From positions 1 to 64,000 of the forward strand of contig NZ_VFUZ01000013.1 of NCBI RefSeq assembly GCF_006658505.1: a stretch of DNA of 64,000 bases, written 5' to 3'. The position numbers and the translations under genes are program-made. The notes under the pieces were generated by a model, which had not been told where the DNA came from, searched no databases, and saw nothing but the letters and a program-made list of their open reading frames with translations. Positions 20,707 through 30,201 of this stretch are shown one piece after another; position 1 is the stretch's first letter; the number at the start of each line of letters is the position of its first letter. This stretch comes from Mesorhizobium sp. B2-4-15. GTDB lineage: Bacteria > Pseudomonadota > Alphaproteobacteria > Rhizobiales > Rhizobiaceae.

Positions 20707-21366
20707 TCAGGCTGGCTCAAGATAGCTCTCCCAGGCATCGATCGAGACGGTCAGCGTCGGGTCGGCGCCATCGCCCCAGATTTCCGTGCCGTCGAAGGCC
20801 ACGGTATAGACCCATTGCGGATTCTCGCCCCGCCCATGCGCGTTGCTGTCGGGAAAGACGAAGCCGTCGCGCACCGCCTCGATCGTGCCCTGCTTGTCCC
20901 GCGCATAGCGCGGCAGCCTGGTGTGGCCGGTCGGGTTGAAGTTTCTGGTCCGCACCGCATCACCGACCTTGAAGCGCGGCGCTGTCTCGACTGGCCGGTT
21001 ACACGGACCGCCCTTGGCCAGCACGGCCGGCACATTCTCGGCCTTCAGCACTCTTTTGGGTGTCGCCGCCGGATCGATCGCCTCGCCTGCCCCGAGGTCG
21101 CGCTCACTGACGAAACCATGGCGCTTGAGCAGGGTCTCCAGCGCCTTGATCCAGATCTGATAGTAGCTGGAGCCATAGTAATCGGCCGGATGCAGCGATT
21201 CCCGTGCGTGCCGGCTCTCGTCGATGTTCCAGGCTCCCATGGCGCCGGCGCAAAGCGTGACGCCGAGCGCCCGCCTCTCCCACGGAGCATGGAAACAGGG
21301 CTCATCCTTTTCGGGCGCGACCGGCCCGAACCCCATCTGTCCGCCAAGATCCTGGGGGCCATTCAT
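20707..21366 (-). CDS. nthB: Nitrile hydratase subunit beta
   Basis: The 219-residue protein is the beta subunit of nitrile hydratase, which hydrates nitriles to amides. Family marks are [66 protein letters not shown] and the SH3-like C-terminal barrel with [29 protein letters not shown]. The start overlaps the nthA stop by four bases (ATGA), showing translational coupling. Confidence 0.96.
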   Translation of the reverse strand: MNGPQDLGGQMGFGPVAPEKDEPCFHAPWERRALGVTLCAGAMGAWNIDESRHARESLHPADYYGSSYYQIWIKALETLLKRHGFVSERDLGAGEAIDPAATPKRVLKAENVPAVLAKGGPCNRPVETAPRFKVGDAVRTRNFNPTGHTRLPRYARDKQGTIEAVRDGFVFPDSNAHGRGENPQWVYTVAFDGTEIWGDGADPTLTVSIDAWESYLEPA

Positions 21367-21986
21367 GCCGGCTCACCCTTTATACCGCCTCTTTGGGCCA
21401 GCCCCGTGCCGATCATGGCATCGCGGCTCACCAGCCCGGCCAGCCGCTCCTCGCTCCAGCCTTCGGTGCCCTCGGGCCGCATCGGCACCACGAGATAACG
21501 CAGCTCCGCCGTCGAATCCCAGACGCGTATCTTTGTCCCGGCCGGCAGCACCAGCCCGAATTCCTCAAGCACGCCGCGCGGATCGATAACCGCGCGCGAC
21601 CGATAGGGCGGCGCCTTGTACCACACCGGCGGCAAGCCAAGCACCGACCATGGATAGCAGGAGCACAGTGTGCAGACGACGAGGTTATGGGTATCCCCGG
21701 TGTTGAACACCGCCTGCATGTGTTCGCCTTGCCGCCCGGTGTAGGAGAGCGATGCGATCGCCGCGGTTGCGTCGCTTTTCAGCCAGGCGGCGAACTCAGG
21801 GTCGGTCCAGGCCTTGGCCACCACCCTGGCGCCGTTGCGCGGACCGATCTTGGTCTCGTAGGTGTCGACGATGACGTCGATCGCGGCGGGGTCGATCAGA
21901 CCCTTGCGGGTCAGGATGGTTTCCAGCGCCCGCACGCGGGCGGCAAACGGATCGAGTTCGTTGTCGTGGTCATGATCATGGGACAT
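21363..21986 (-). CDS. nthA: Nitrile hydratase subunit alpha, cobalt type
   Basis: The 207-residue protein holds the metal-binding claw VCTLCSC at about residues 104-110 (Cys105, Cys108, Cys110). Thr at the second position of the claw marks the cobalt-dependent class; iron enzymes have Ser there. The His/Asp-rich start ([10 protein letters not shown]) is common in this group. It should form a heterodimer or tetramer with the product of the next gene. An in-frame GTG lies two codons upstream (21992), so the exact start is uncertain. No amidase gene is nearby to use the amide product. Confidence 0.96.
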   Translation of the reverse strand: MSHDHDHDNELDPFAARVRALETILTRKGLIDPAAIDVIVDTYETKIGPRNGARVVAKAWTDPEFAAWLKSDATAAIASLSYTGRQGEHMQAVFNTGDTHNLVVCTLCSCYPWSVLGLPPVWYKAPPYRSRAVIDPRGVLEEFGLVLPAGTKIRVWDSTAELRYLVVPMRPEGTEGWSEERLAGLVSRDAMIGTGLAQRGGIKGEPA

Positions 21987-22059
21987 GGCCACAAATTACG
22001 GTTCCAGTCCGCCGGCCGCAAGCAAGACGGCTTGGGCCAGCGGGCACGGAGCGGACTCT

Positions 22060-25000
22060 CTATTCCGCGGCCGCCTTTTGCGGCTCGCCTTGCTCGTCGT
22101 CGTCCGCGTCGAACAGCGAGGGCTGATCCCCTGATTCGACCAGGCGCAACTCGGCCTTGCGCTTCGGCATGAGCCCGAGCAGCCAGCCCGAGAAATTTTC
22201 CATGTAGACATAGATCACCGGAGTCACGAACAGCGTCAGCGCCTGCGAAGCAAGCAGGCCGCCGACAACGGCAACACCCAGCGGCTGGCGCAATTCGGCG
22301 CTGGCGCCGGTGCCAAGCGCGATCGGGAACGTGCCCATAAGTGCTGCCAGCGTCGTCATCATGATCGGCCTGAAACGCATAAGGCAGGCCTTGTGAATGG
22401 AATCCCTGGCTGACATGCCTTCACGTCGGAGCTCCAGCGCCACGTCGACCATCATGATGCCGTTCTTCTTGACAATGCCGATCAGCATCAGGATGCCGAT
22501 CACCGCGATGACAGACAGGTCCATGCCGGCGAAGCGCAACGCAACGAGTGCTCCCAGCACCGCTGATGGCAGGCCGGTGAGAATGGTGAGCGGGTGAATG
22601 AAGCTCTCGTACAGAATGCCGAGCACGATATAGATGGTCAGGATCGCGCCGCCGATCAGCAGGCCCTGGTTGGCAAGCGAATCCTGGAAGGTTTTGGCCG
22701 TGCCGGCAAAGGTGGTCGAGATCGCCGTCGGCATGCCGATCTGCTCTTTGAGCGCGTTGATGCGCGTCACGCTGTCGCCGAGCGCCACGCCTTGCGGCAG
22801 GTTGTAGGAAATGGTCACGGCCGGAAGCTGACCGAGCTGGTTGACCGTCAAGGCACCGGCCGTGCGGTCCACCCGGGCGAAGGCGCCAAGCGGCACCAGA
22901 GAGCCGCTCGCCGTCCTCATCTGGATGGCGAGCATGCGCTCGGGCGACCATTCGATCTTGGGATCGAGCTCGGTGATGACTTCGTAGCTGTCGGCCGAGC
23001 CGAAGATCGTCGAAACCTGGGAGGTGCCGAATCCGCCATAGAGGGCGCTGCGCAACGTGTCGGTATCGATACCGAGATGGGCGGCCTTGTCGCGATCCAC
23101 CACCAGCGACGCCTGCAGCGAATTGTTCTGCAGGTCGCTGGTTACGTCGGTGAAGGTCGTGTGGTCGGCCGCCATCGCGTCATTCAGTTTCTGCGCCCAG
23201 ATATCGGTCTGGACGGTATCGAGGCCCTGAACCACGAGCTGGTAGGCGCTGGCCGACGAGCGCGAACCGAGCCTCAGGTTCTGCACCGGCTGCATGTAGG
23301 TTTCGATGCCTGCCACGCCGGCCAGTTGCTTGCGCAGATCCGAAAGCACCTTTTCAATGTTCGGCCGCTGATCCTTGCCCTTGAGCTGGACGAAAAGCTG
23401 CCCCTGGTTGAGCGCATTGTTGCCGCTGCCGGCCGACCACGCCACATGGTCGACATAGGGCGAATGCGAGAAGACGCTGGCCACCTGCCCTTGCAGCTTG
23501 GCCATGGCATCGAACGAGATGTCCTGGCGCGCGATGGTCGTCACCGATATCTGGCCGATATCCTCCTGCGGGAAGAAGCCTTTCGGCGAGATCTGGATCA
23601 GCCATACCGACGCCGCCGCGGTGCCGATGAAGACCAGGAATACCAGGAAGGTGTGCCGCAGACAGAAGCTCAAGAGCCAGTCGTAGCTGCGTGTGACGAG
23701 ATCGCGCCTGTGGCCAGCGCTGTGCGCCTGGCGATCGGCCTTGGTCACCGACAGCAACCGCGAGCACAGCATCGGCGTCAGCGTCAGCGACACGAACATC
23801 GACGCCAGGATGGCAACCGTCACCACGACGGCGAACTCGTTGAAGATGCGCCCGATCACGCCGCCCATGAGAAGCACGGGAATGAACACCGCCACCAGCG
23901 AGATCGAGATCGAGATGATGGTGAAGCCGATTTCGCGCGCGCCCTTCAGCGACGCGTCGAAGGCCGACAGCCCATCCTCTTCCATGTGGCGGAAGATGTT
24001 TTCCAGCATCACGATGGCATCGTCGACGACAAGGCCGACGGCGAGCGTCAGGCCCATCAGCGATATGTTGTCGATGGAAAAGCCGAACAGGAACATCGCG
24101 CCGAGCGTGGCTATCAGCGAGATCGGCACCGCCACCGCCGGGATGATGGTGGCCGTCACCCGGCGCAGGAACACGAAGATCACCATGACCACCAGCGCGA
24201 TGGTCAATAGCAGTGTGAACTGCACGTCGTTGACGGCCTGGCGGACCGAGGTCGAACGGTCATTGAGCAGTTTGATGTTGGCGGCGGCCGGCAGCTGGTC
24301 CTGGAAGGACGGCAACATCGCCTTGACCTTGTCGACGACGTCGACCGTGTTGGCGTCGGGCTGGCGCTGCACCGCCATGATGATCGCGCGGGTACCGTCG
24401 TACCAGCTTGCCGTCGTCGTGGTCTGCACCGAATCGACGACGCGCGTCACATCACCCAGCCGCACGGGGTGACCGTTCTTGGTGGCGATGATGAGGTTGG
24501 AAAATCCCGCTGCGTTGGTCAGCTGCGTGTTGGCGGTGATGGTGAGCTGCTGCTTGTTGTTCTGCAGCACGCCGAGCGGCGTGTTGCTGTTGGCCGACGA
24601 GATCGCCGCCTGCAGCTGGTCGATCGAGATGCCGCGCGCGGCAAGCGCGGTCGGATCGATCTGGATGCGCACGGCATATTTCTGCTGGCCGAAGATCGAG
24701 ACCTGCGCCACTCCGTCGATGGTCGACAGCGATGGCGAGATGACGTTTTCCGCGAAAGCGTCGAGGTCGGTGAGCGGAACCGTGTCGCTGACCAGCGACA
24801 TCAAAAGGATTGGCGCGTCGGCTGGATTGACCTTGCGATAGCTCGGCGGCGAGGTCATCTGCGGCGGCAATGATTTCTGCGTGCGCGCGATCGCCGCCTG
24901 AACGTCCGCCGCGGCCGCGTCGATGTTGCGGTTGAGCACGAACTGGATGGCGATCGAGGTCTGGCCGAGCGAGTTCGTGGTCGAAATGGAATCGATGCCG

Positions 25001-25221
25001 GCGATGGTCGCGAACTGCTTGATCAGCGGCGTCGCCACCGATGTCGCCATGGTTTCCGGTGAGGCGCCGGGCAACTGGGCCGAGACGTTGACCACCGGGA
25101 ATTCGGCGCTGGGCAGCGCCGCCACCGGCAGGAACTTGTAGGCAAACAGTCCGCCCAGAACGAGGGCGAACGACATCAGAAGGGTAGCGACGGGCCTGCG
25201 GATGCAGAATTCGGAAATCAT
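22060..25221 (-). CDS. RND efflux transporter permease (HAE-1/MdtB-like)
   Basis: The 1053-residue inner-membrane pump starts MISEFCIRRPVATLLMSFALVLGG and shows the hallmark RND features: a large periplasmic loop after helix 1 with LPGASPETMATSVATPL, the proton relay helix LMGLTLAVGLVVDDAIVMLENI with paired Asp residues, a second half starting at about residue 520, and VKKNGIMMVDVAL near the end. It overlaps the adaptor stop by four bases. The subfamily resembles MdtB/MdtC heavy-drug or siderophore exporters. An outer-membrane factor is not encoded here. Confidence 0.95.
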   Translation of the reverse strand: MISEFCIRRPVATLLMSFALVLGGLFAYKFLPVAALPSAEFPVVNVSAQLPGASPETMATSVATPLIKQFATIAGIDSISTTNSLGQTSIAIQFVLNRNIDAAAADVQAAIARTQKSLPPQMTSPPSYRKVNPADAPILLMSLVSDTVPLTDLDAFAENVISPSLSTIDGVAQVSIFGQQKYAVRIQIDPTALAARGISIDQLQAAISSANSNTPLGVLQNNKQQLTITANTQLTNAAGFSNLIIATKNGHPVRLGDVTRVVDSVQTTTTASWYDGTRAIIMAVQRQPDANTVDVVDKVKAMLPSFQDQLPAAANIKLLNDRSTSVRQAVNDVQFTLLLTIALVVMVIFVFLRRVTATIIPAVAVPISLIATLGAMFLFGFSIDNISLMGLTLAVGLVVDDAIVMLENIFRHMEEDGLSAFDASLKGAREIGFTIISISISLVAVFIPVLLMGGVIGRIFNEFAVVVTVAILASMFVSLTLTPMLCSRLLSVTKADRQAHSAGHRRDLVTRSYDWLLSFCLRHTFLVFLVFIGTAAASVWLIQISPKGFFPQEDIGQISVTTIARQDISFDAMAKLQGQVASVFSHSPYVDHVAWSAGSGNNALNQGQLFVQLKGKDQRPNIEKVLSDLRKQLAGVAGIETYMQPVQNLRLGSRSSASAYQLVVQGLDTVQTDIWAQKLNDAMAADHTTFTDVTSDLQNNSLQASLVVDRDKAAHLGIDTDTLRSALYGGFGTSQVSTIFGSADSYEVITELDPKIEWSPERMLAIQMRTASGSLVPLGAFARVDRTAGALTVNQLGQLPAVTISYNLPQGVALGDSVTRINALKEQIGMPTAISTTFAGTAKTFQDSLANQGLLIGGAILTIYIVLGILYESFIHPLTILTGLPSAVLGALVALRFAGMDLSVIAVIGILMLIGIVKKNGIMMVDVALELRREGMSARDSIHKACLMRFRPIMMTTLAALMGTFPIALGTGASAELRQPLGVAVVGGLLASQALTLFVTPVIYVYMENFSGWLLGLMPKRKAELRLVESGDQPSLFDADDDEQGEPQKAAAE

Positions 25222-26543
25222 TTGGCCGCCTCGCCGGCCTTGCCGGCCTGCGCGACCTTGGGTGAGGCCTGGTCGCCGGATCCGGCCGCCGTCTTGCCTT
25301 CATGCACCGCGGCACCATTCTTCAATCGCGTCTGGCCTTCGACAACGACCTTCTCACCGCTTTTCACACCATCGCTGATGGCGCTGTTCTGGCCCTCGGT
25401 CAGCGCAACCTGCACCGGTCGCATCTCGACCGTGTTGTCAGGCTTGACCACATAGACGAACGGTCCCTTCTGGCTGGGCTGTACCGCGACGGTTGGAACC
25501 GATGTCATGTGCGGCATGATACCGGCTTCCAGGACGACATTCACATACTGGCCGGGCCACAGTGAAAGATCGGCGTTTGGAATGCTGGCCCGCGTGGCGA
25601 TCGTGCCAGACGCCGTATCGACGCTGGAATCGACGAAATCGAGCGTGCCCTTGCCGATCGGCCTCGGGTCGCCGTCCTTGGTCAGGGTCACCGCCCCTTG
25701 CTGCGGATCGGCGAGCGCCTTGTGCAGCAGCGCCAGATTGCTTTCCGGCAGATTGAAGTTCACCTGCAGCGGGTCGATCTGGGTGATGGTGACGAGCGGG
25801 GTCGCGGTGCTGCTGTTGCCATTGCTGACGGTGACGAGATCGCCGACGGCGACGTTGACCGCGCCCAGCCTGCCGGCGATCGGCGCAGTGATCGTGGCAT
25901 AGCTCAGTTGGACGGTATCGGCGTCGATCGTTGCCTTGTCGGCATCGATGGTTGCGGCCGCCGCTTTCTGCGCCGCCAGCGCTTGATCATAGGTCTGCTG
26001 CGTGCCGGCCTGCTTGGCCACGAGATCCTTGGCGCGCGTGAGATCGGCCGTGGCGCTGGTCAGCAGGGCCTGGTCCTTGGCGAGCGTCGCCTGGTCCTTG
26101 GCAAGCTGCGCCTTCAGCGCTCGGTCGTCGAGCGAAAACAGGACGTCGCCGGCCTTCACCATCTGCCCATCCTTGACCTCGATCGACACGATCTGGCTGG
26201 AGACGCGCGCGTTGATGTTGACCACGGCGGGAGAGGAGACGAAGCCGATGGCATAACGCCGGATCGGGAAATCAGCCGTCGTCGCGGTCGCGGAAACGAT
26301 CGAGGCCGAGCGGGCGCCATTGCCGCCTCCCGCCTGTTTGTCCGCCGCCTGCTTGTCCGTCGCCTGCTTGTCCGTCGCACCCTTGTCGGCCGTCTGGGTG
26401 CCGGTTGCCGCCTTGTCTGCCACCGCGGCTTGCTTTGCGCCGATGAACTGCTGGACCTTGCCCAGCGTGTCGGGAGACACATAGAGCCACGCCGCGCCTG
26501 CACAGGCGGCTGCCAGCAACGAAAAAATGACTTTTCCACGCAT
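25218..26543 (-). CDS. RND efflux periplasmic adaptor subunit
   Basis: The protein is a membrane fusion adaptor with an N-terminal membrane anchor (VIFSLLAAACAGAAWLYV), a low-complexity linker of repeated DKQA units, a lipoyl half (INARVSSQIVSIEVKDGQMVKAGDVLFSLDDRALKAQL), a coiled hairpin, the second half (SYATITAPIAGRLGAVNVAVGDLV) and a C-terminal beta-barrel region. It precedes the pump gene and overlaps it (ATGA), so they are one operon. ATG 26543 is chosen; a GTG at 26570 is also possible. The linker is encoded by a 15-bp tandem repeat. Confidence 0.92.
   Translation of the reverse strand: MRGKVIFSLLAAACAGAAWLYVSPDTLGKVQQFIGAKQAAVADKAATGTQTADKGATDKQATDKQAADKQAGGGNGARSASIVSATATTADFPIRRYAIGFVSSPAVVNINARVSSQIVSIEVKDGQMVKAGDVLFSLDDRALKAQLAKDQATLAKDQALLTSATADLTRAKDLVAKQAGTQQTYDQALAAQKAAAATIDADKATIDADTVQLSYATITAPIAGRLGAVNVAVGDLVTVSNGNSSTATPLVTITQIDPLQVNFNLPESNLALLHKALADPQQGAVTLTKDGDPRPIGKGTLDFVDSSVDTASGTIATRASIPNADLSLWPGQYVNVVLEAGIMPHMTSVPTVAVQPSQKGPFVYVVKPDNTVEMRPVQVALTEGQNSAISDGVKSGEKVVVEGQTRLKNGAAVHEGKTAAGSGDQASPKVAQAGKAGEAAK
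26332..26391. repeat. 15-bp tandem repeat in the adaptor gene
   Basis: GCCTGCTTGTCCGTC is present twice exactly (26347-26361 and 26362-26376), with variant copies on each side (26332-26346, 26377-26391). Each unit encodes five residues of a charged linker (TDKQA-like), so copy number can change in frame. Confidence 0.85.
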
Positions 26544-26758
26544 CGTCAAGGGGCCCACTCCGTCCGACACGCCATAGCCAGGTGGTCGTATTCTAGCTCA
26601 TTTCACGGCACGCTGCCGCAATTTCGCTGAATAGATAGGACACGCGTTGGGCGGAAAAGGGCCAAAACACGGCATTACGAAGATTTAATGTGCACTGCAC
26701 AATCGCTGTGCAGGCTGCCGCATCCGCGGATCAGGGTCTATCGACCCCCGGATTGTGC

Positions 26759-27355
26759 TTACCGCAGCATCGGCCACAGCGTCGCCGCCAGCAGCACGCC
26801 CATGGCGATGTTGAACCATTTCAGCCGCGCCGGATCCGACAGGAAACCGCGCAACGCGGTGCCGAAGCCCGCCCACACGGAGACGCTCGGCAGATTGACG
26901 ATGGTAAAGGCTACCGAGATCAGCACCACCGAGAGGAACGGGTGCTCCGGATTGCTGTAGACGGCCATGGCGGTGATCGCCATCACCCAGGCCTTGGGAT
27001 TGACCCACTGGAATGCCGCCGCATCGATGAAACGCATCGGCTGCCCCTTTGCCTCTCCCCTGCCGCTGAGCGAACGCGACATGGCGATCTTCCAGGCAAG
27101 GTAGAGCAGATAGACGGCGCCCGCGATCTTCAGCGCGGTGTGCAGTGCGGGAAACGCCGTCAGCAGCGCGCCGAGACCAAGACCCACTGCAAGCAGCAGG
27201 ACAAGAAAGCCGATGCTGATGCCCAGCATATGCGGCACGCTCCTGACCAGGCCGAAATTCACGCCCGAAGCCAGCAACATGAGATTGTTCGGCCCCGGCG
27301 TGATCGAGGTCACGAAGGCGTAGACCAGCAGAGCGAGGAATGCGTCGAGGGACAT
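26759..27355 (-). CDS. LysE family exporter
   Basis: The 198-residue protein is a LysE/RhtB-type amino-acid exporter with about six membrane helices. The signature FVTSITPGPNNLMLLASGVNFG is at residues 11-32, and VYLLYLAWKIAMS and WVNPKAWVMAITAMAVY follow as in the family. ATG 27355 places this motif at the usual distance from the N-terminus; the longer open frame upstream does not match. The exported compound is unknown. The 188-bp space to the RND adaptor holds CTGCACA-N5-TGTGCAG (26695-26713), of unknown role. Confidence 0.9.
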   Translation of the reverse strand: MSLDAFLALLVYAFVTSITPGPNNLMLLASGVNFGLVRSVPHMLGISIGFLVLLLAVGLGLGALLTAFPALHTALKIAGAVYLLYLAWKIAMSRSLSGRGEAKGQPMRFIDAAAFQWVNPKAWVMAITAMAVYSNPEHPFLSVVLISVAFTIVNLPSVSVWAGFGTALRGFLSDPARLKWFNIAMGVLLAATLWPMLR

Positions 27356-27467
27356 CGGGATCACATGGTCAGCAATATTGACTTTTGTCGGCTGCCCCCA
27401 AAGGCCAGCCGCCGGGCGGTGGCAAGCCATGCTTTTCGGCAAAGGCGTTTCCGGGCTACCGCGCGCC

Positions 27468-28043
27468 CTACATTCCCTGCGGGCCGCGGTTCATCGCCGC
27501 CACGCCGGTGCGGCAGATCTCGACCAGGCCGAGCGGCTTCATGATGGCGATGAACTGGTCGAGCTTGGAGCCCTTGCCGGTGATCTCGAAGATGAAATGC
27601 TCGGTGTTGGCGTCGATGACGCTGGCGCGGAAAGCATCGGCCAGCCGCAGCGCCTCGACGCGGGCCTCGCCGGTGCCGGCAACCTTGACCAGCGCCAGTT
27701 CCCGCTCCAGTGGCCGCTCCTGGCCGAATTCGTGCGAACGCACGGTGAGATCGACCACGCGGTGCACCGGCACGATGCGCTCGAGCTGGTGCTTGATCTG
27801 CTCCAGCACATGCGGCGTGCCGCGCGTCACGATGGTGATGCGCGACAGATGTTTTTCGTGCTCGGTTTCCGAAACGGTGAGACTTTCGATGTTGTAGCCG
27901 CGCCCGGAAAACAGGCCGATGACCCGGGCAAGAACGCCTGGTTCATTGTCGACCAGCACGGAAAGTGTGTGGTTTTCCGGCCGCTCCGTTTCCTTGGCGA
28001 TGAAGTAGGCGGAACCGGTGGGTTGAAGATGCTGTGCGTTCAT
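27468..28043 (-). CDS. ilvH: Acetolactate synthase small subunit
   Basis: The 191-residue protein is the regulatory subunit of acetohydroxyacid synthase. An ACT domain starts at HTLSVLVDNEPGVLARVIGLFSGRGYNIESLTVS with the valine-binding Asn-Gly region, and a C-terminal domain (about 95-180) includes RVVDLTVRSHEFG-like and FIFEITGKGSKLDQF. It activates the large subunit and gives feedback inhibition by valine. It lies 78 bases after ilvI on the same strand and is surely co-transcribed, under the attenuator upstream of ilvI. Confidence 0.96.
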   Translation of the reverse strand: MNAQHLQPTGSAYFIAKETERPENHTLSVLVDNEPGVLARVIGLFSGRGYNIESLTVSETEHEKHLSRITIVTRGTPHVLEQIKHQLERIVPVHRVVDLTVRSHEFGQERPLERELALVKVAGTGEARVEALRLADAFRASVIDANTEHFIFEITGKGSKLDQFIAIMKPLGLVEICRTGVAAMNRGPQGM

Positions 28044-28121
28044 GACCTGGATCTCAAATTCTTGATCTAATTATTTGTTTACGCACGGCCTCTTTCGACA
28101 AGCCCTGCCTTGGCTCGTCGT

Positions 28122-29903
28122 CTACACCAGTTCCCTGCCCTTGGCATCGATGGCGTTGGCCACGGCCTCGTCGGTCGCCTCGTCCGGCAGCAGCATCTCG
28201 TTGTGAGCCTTGCCCGAGGGGATCATCGGGAAGCAGTTGGCGAGGTTCGCCACGCGGCAGTCGAACAGCACCGGCTTCCTGACCGAGATCATCTCCTTGA
28301 TGGCATCGTCCAGCTCGTCCGGCTTCTCGCAGCGGATGCCGTGGCCGCCATAGGCTTCGGCCAGCTTGACGAAGTCCGGCATCGCCTCGGTATAGGAATG
28401 CGACAGCCGGTTGCCGTGCAGCAGCTGCTGCCACTGGCGCACCATGCCCATATACTGGTTGTTGAGGATGAAGATCTTGATCGGCGCGTCATACTGCACC
28501 GCCGCACTCATCTCCTGCATCGTCATCTGCACCGAGGCGTCGCCGGCGATGTCGATCACCAGCGCGTCGGGATGCGCGATCTGCACGCCGAGTGCGGCCG
28601 GCAGGCCGTAACCCATCGTGCCCAGTCCGCCTGACGTCATCCAGCGGTTCGGCTTTTCGAAATGATAGTGCTGCGCCGCCCACATCTGATGCTGGCCGAC
28701 CTCGGTGGTGATGTAGGTGTCCCTGTCCTTGGTCAGTTCGTAGAGCCGTTGGATGGCGTATTGCGGCATGATCACGTCGTGGTTCATCTTGAATGCCAGC
28801 GAGTCGCGTCCGCGCCATTTGGCGATCTGCTCCCACCAGGGATAAAGCGCCTTCTTGTCGGTCTTGGCGGTCGCCCGCCACAGCCGCACCATGTCCTCCA
28901 GCACGCGGCCGACATCGCCGATAACAGGAATATCGGCATGAACGTTCTTGTTGATGGAGGATGGATCGATGTCGATATGGATCTTCTTCGAGTTCGGCGA
29001 AAACGCGTTGAGCCTCCCTGTGATGCGGTCGTCGAAACGGGCGCCGATGCAGACCATCACGTCGCAGTCGTGCATGGCCATGTTGGCCTCGTAGGTGCCG
29101 TGCATGCCCAGCATGCCGACCCAGTTCTTGCCCGATGCCGGATAGGCGCCGAGCCCCATCAGCGTCGAGGTGATCGGGAACCCGGTGAGGTCGACCAGTT
29201 CGCGCAGCAGGTGGCTCGCTTCCGGGCCGGAGTTGATGACACCGCCGCCCGAATAGATGATCGGCTTCTTGGCACCGGCCATCAGGTCCACCGCGGCCTT
29301 GATCTTCTCCAGATCACCCTGGACCTTGGGCTGGTAGCTGGTGCGCGGCGCGATCTGCGGCGGGACATAAAACCCCTTGGCGAACTGCACGTCCTTCGGA
29401 ATGTCGACCACCACCGGACCGGGACGGCCGGTCGTGGCGACATGGAAGGCCTCGTGGATGGTCGCGGCGAGGTCGTTGACATCCTTCACCAGCCAGTTGT
29501 GCTTGGTGCAGGGGCGCGTGATGCCGACTGTGTCGCACTCCTGGAACGCATCGGAGCCGATCAAGGAGGTCGGCACCTGCCCTGTCAGGCAGACCAGCGG
29601 AATCGAATCCATCAGCGCGTCCTGCAGCGGCGTCACCGCATTGGTGGCGCCGGGCCCGGAGGTCACCAGCATGACGCCGGCCTTGCCGGTCGAACGGGCA
29701 TAGCCCTCGGCGGCGTGGCCCGCACCCTGTTCGTGCCTGACCAGAATGTGCTCGACCTCGTCCTGCTGGAAAATCTCGTCGTAGATCGGAAGGACCGCGC
29801 CGCCTGGATAACCGAAGACATGCTTGACGCCATTGTCCTTCAGCGCCTGCACCACCATTTCGGCGCCCGTCATTTCACGTCGCCCGTTCTGTCCATTGCT
29901 CAT
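28122..29903 (-). CDS. ilvI: Acetolactate synthase large subunit
   Basis: The 593-residue catalytic subunit condenses pyruvate with pyruvate or 2-oxobutyrate using thiamine diphosphate, FAD and Mg2+. It has GYPGGAVLPIYDEI with the catalytic Glu in RHEQGAGHAAEGYARSTGKAGV, the FAD domain, and the ThDP motif GDASVQMTMQEMSAAVQYDAPIKIFILNNQYMGM. ATG 29903 (MSNGQNGRRE) fits; the frame extends to a TTG at 29966 inside the attenuator hairpin region and is unlikely to be used. A 16-residue leader peptide gene and a terminator lie upstream. Confidence 0.95.
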   Translation of the reverse strand: MSNGQNGRREMTGAEMVVQALKDNGVKHVFGYPGGAVLPIYDEIFQQDEVEHILVRHEQGAGHAAEGYARSTGKAGVMLVTSGPGATNAVTPLQDALMDSIPLVCLTGQVPTSLIGSDAFQECDTVGITRPCTKHNWLVKDVNDLAATIHEAFHVATTGRPGPVVVDIPKDVQFAKGFYVPPQIAPRTSYQPKVQGDLEKIKAAVDLMAGAKKPIIYSGGGVINSGPEASHLLRELVDLTGFPITSTLMGLGAYPASGKNWVGMLGMHGTYEANMAMHDCDVMVCIGARFDDRITGRLNAFSPNSKKIHIDIDPSSINKNVHADIPVIGDVGRVLEDMVRLWRATAKTDKKALYPWWEQIAKWRGRDSLAFKMNHDVIMPQYAIQRLYELTKDRDTYITTEVGQHQMWAAQHYHFEKPNRWMTSGGLGTMGYGLPAALGVQIAHPDALVIDIAGDASVQMTMQEMSAAVQYDAPIKIFILNNQYMGMVRQWQQLLHGNRLSHSYTEAMPDFVKLAEAYGGHGIRCEKPDELDDAIKEMISVRKPVLFDCRVANLANCFPMIPSGKAHNEMLLPDEATDEAVANAIDAKGRELV

Positions 29904-29966
29904 CGGTCTGGTCCCGTACTGTCCGCCATCTGGCGTTTGCTGGTCGTTTAGTCGTGTTTCAGGCAA

Positions 29967-29989
29967 TAAAAAAGGCCCCCGAGGGAGCC
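29967..29989 (-). terminator. Attenuator terminator upstream of ilvI
   Basis: On the minus strand GGCTCC-CTCG-GGGGCC forms a hairpin of six pairs (one G-U), followed immediately by TTTTTTATT. It lies between the leader peptide gene and the ilvI start codon, as expected for transcription attenuation. Confidence 0.85.
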
Positions 29990-30023
29990 TGTGTGTTGCG
30001 CATGGGAGGTTTTCGCCCGGCGG

Positions 30024-30074
30024 TTACACCGCCTTGCCCACGCGCCTTCCTACGAGAATGAGTGCCTTTTTCAT
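30024..30074 (-). CDS. ilvIH leader peptide (MKKALILVGRRVGKAV)
   Basis: A 16-codon open frame encodes MKKALILVGRRVGKAV and stops at TAA. Six of the residues are Leu, Ile or Val, including the run Leu-Ile-Leu-Val, which would stall ribosomes when branched-chain aminoacyl-tRNAs are scarce. A GGCGGT-GTA-ACCGCC hairpin (30019-30033) covers the stop codon, and the attenuator terminator follows 35 bases after the stop. Peptide, hairpin and terminator in this order match amino-acid operon attenuators. A strong ribosome site is not obvious, and the antiterminator pairing was not resolved. Confidence 0.82.
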   Translation of the reverse strand: MKKALILVGRRVGKAV

Positions 30075-30201
30075 GGTGGCGAACCATAAGGGCGGAAGCG
30101 CGGGCTCGTCAATGGGGGATGTTGCAAATTCACTCGCCTGTGAGATCGGCTCCGCCACGCGCTACCATAGTACAGTTGAGCCCATGCCACCGAGGCACCA
30201 C

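Noticed and set aside
26695..26713. CTGCACA-N5-TGTGCAG as terminator of the LysE gene or operator of the RND operon
   Set aside because: It lacks a T run on the relevant strand and there is no linked regulator, so neither role is supported; kept only as a note.
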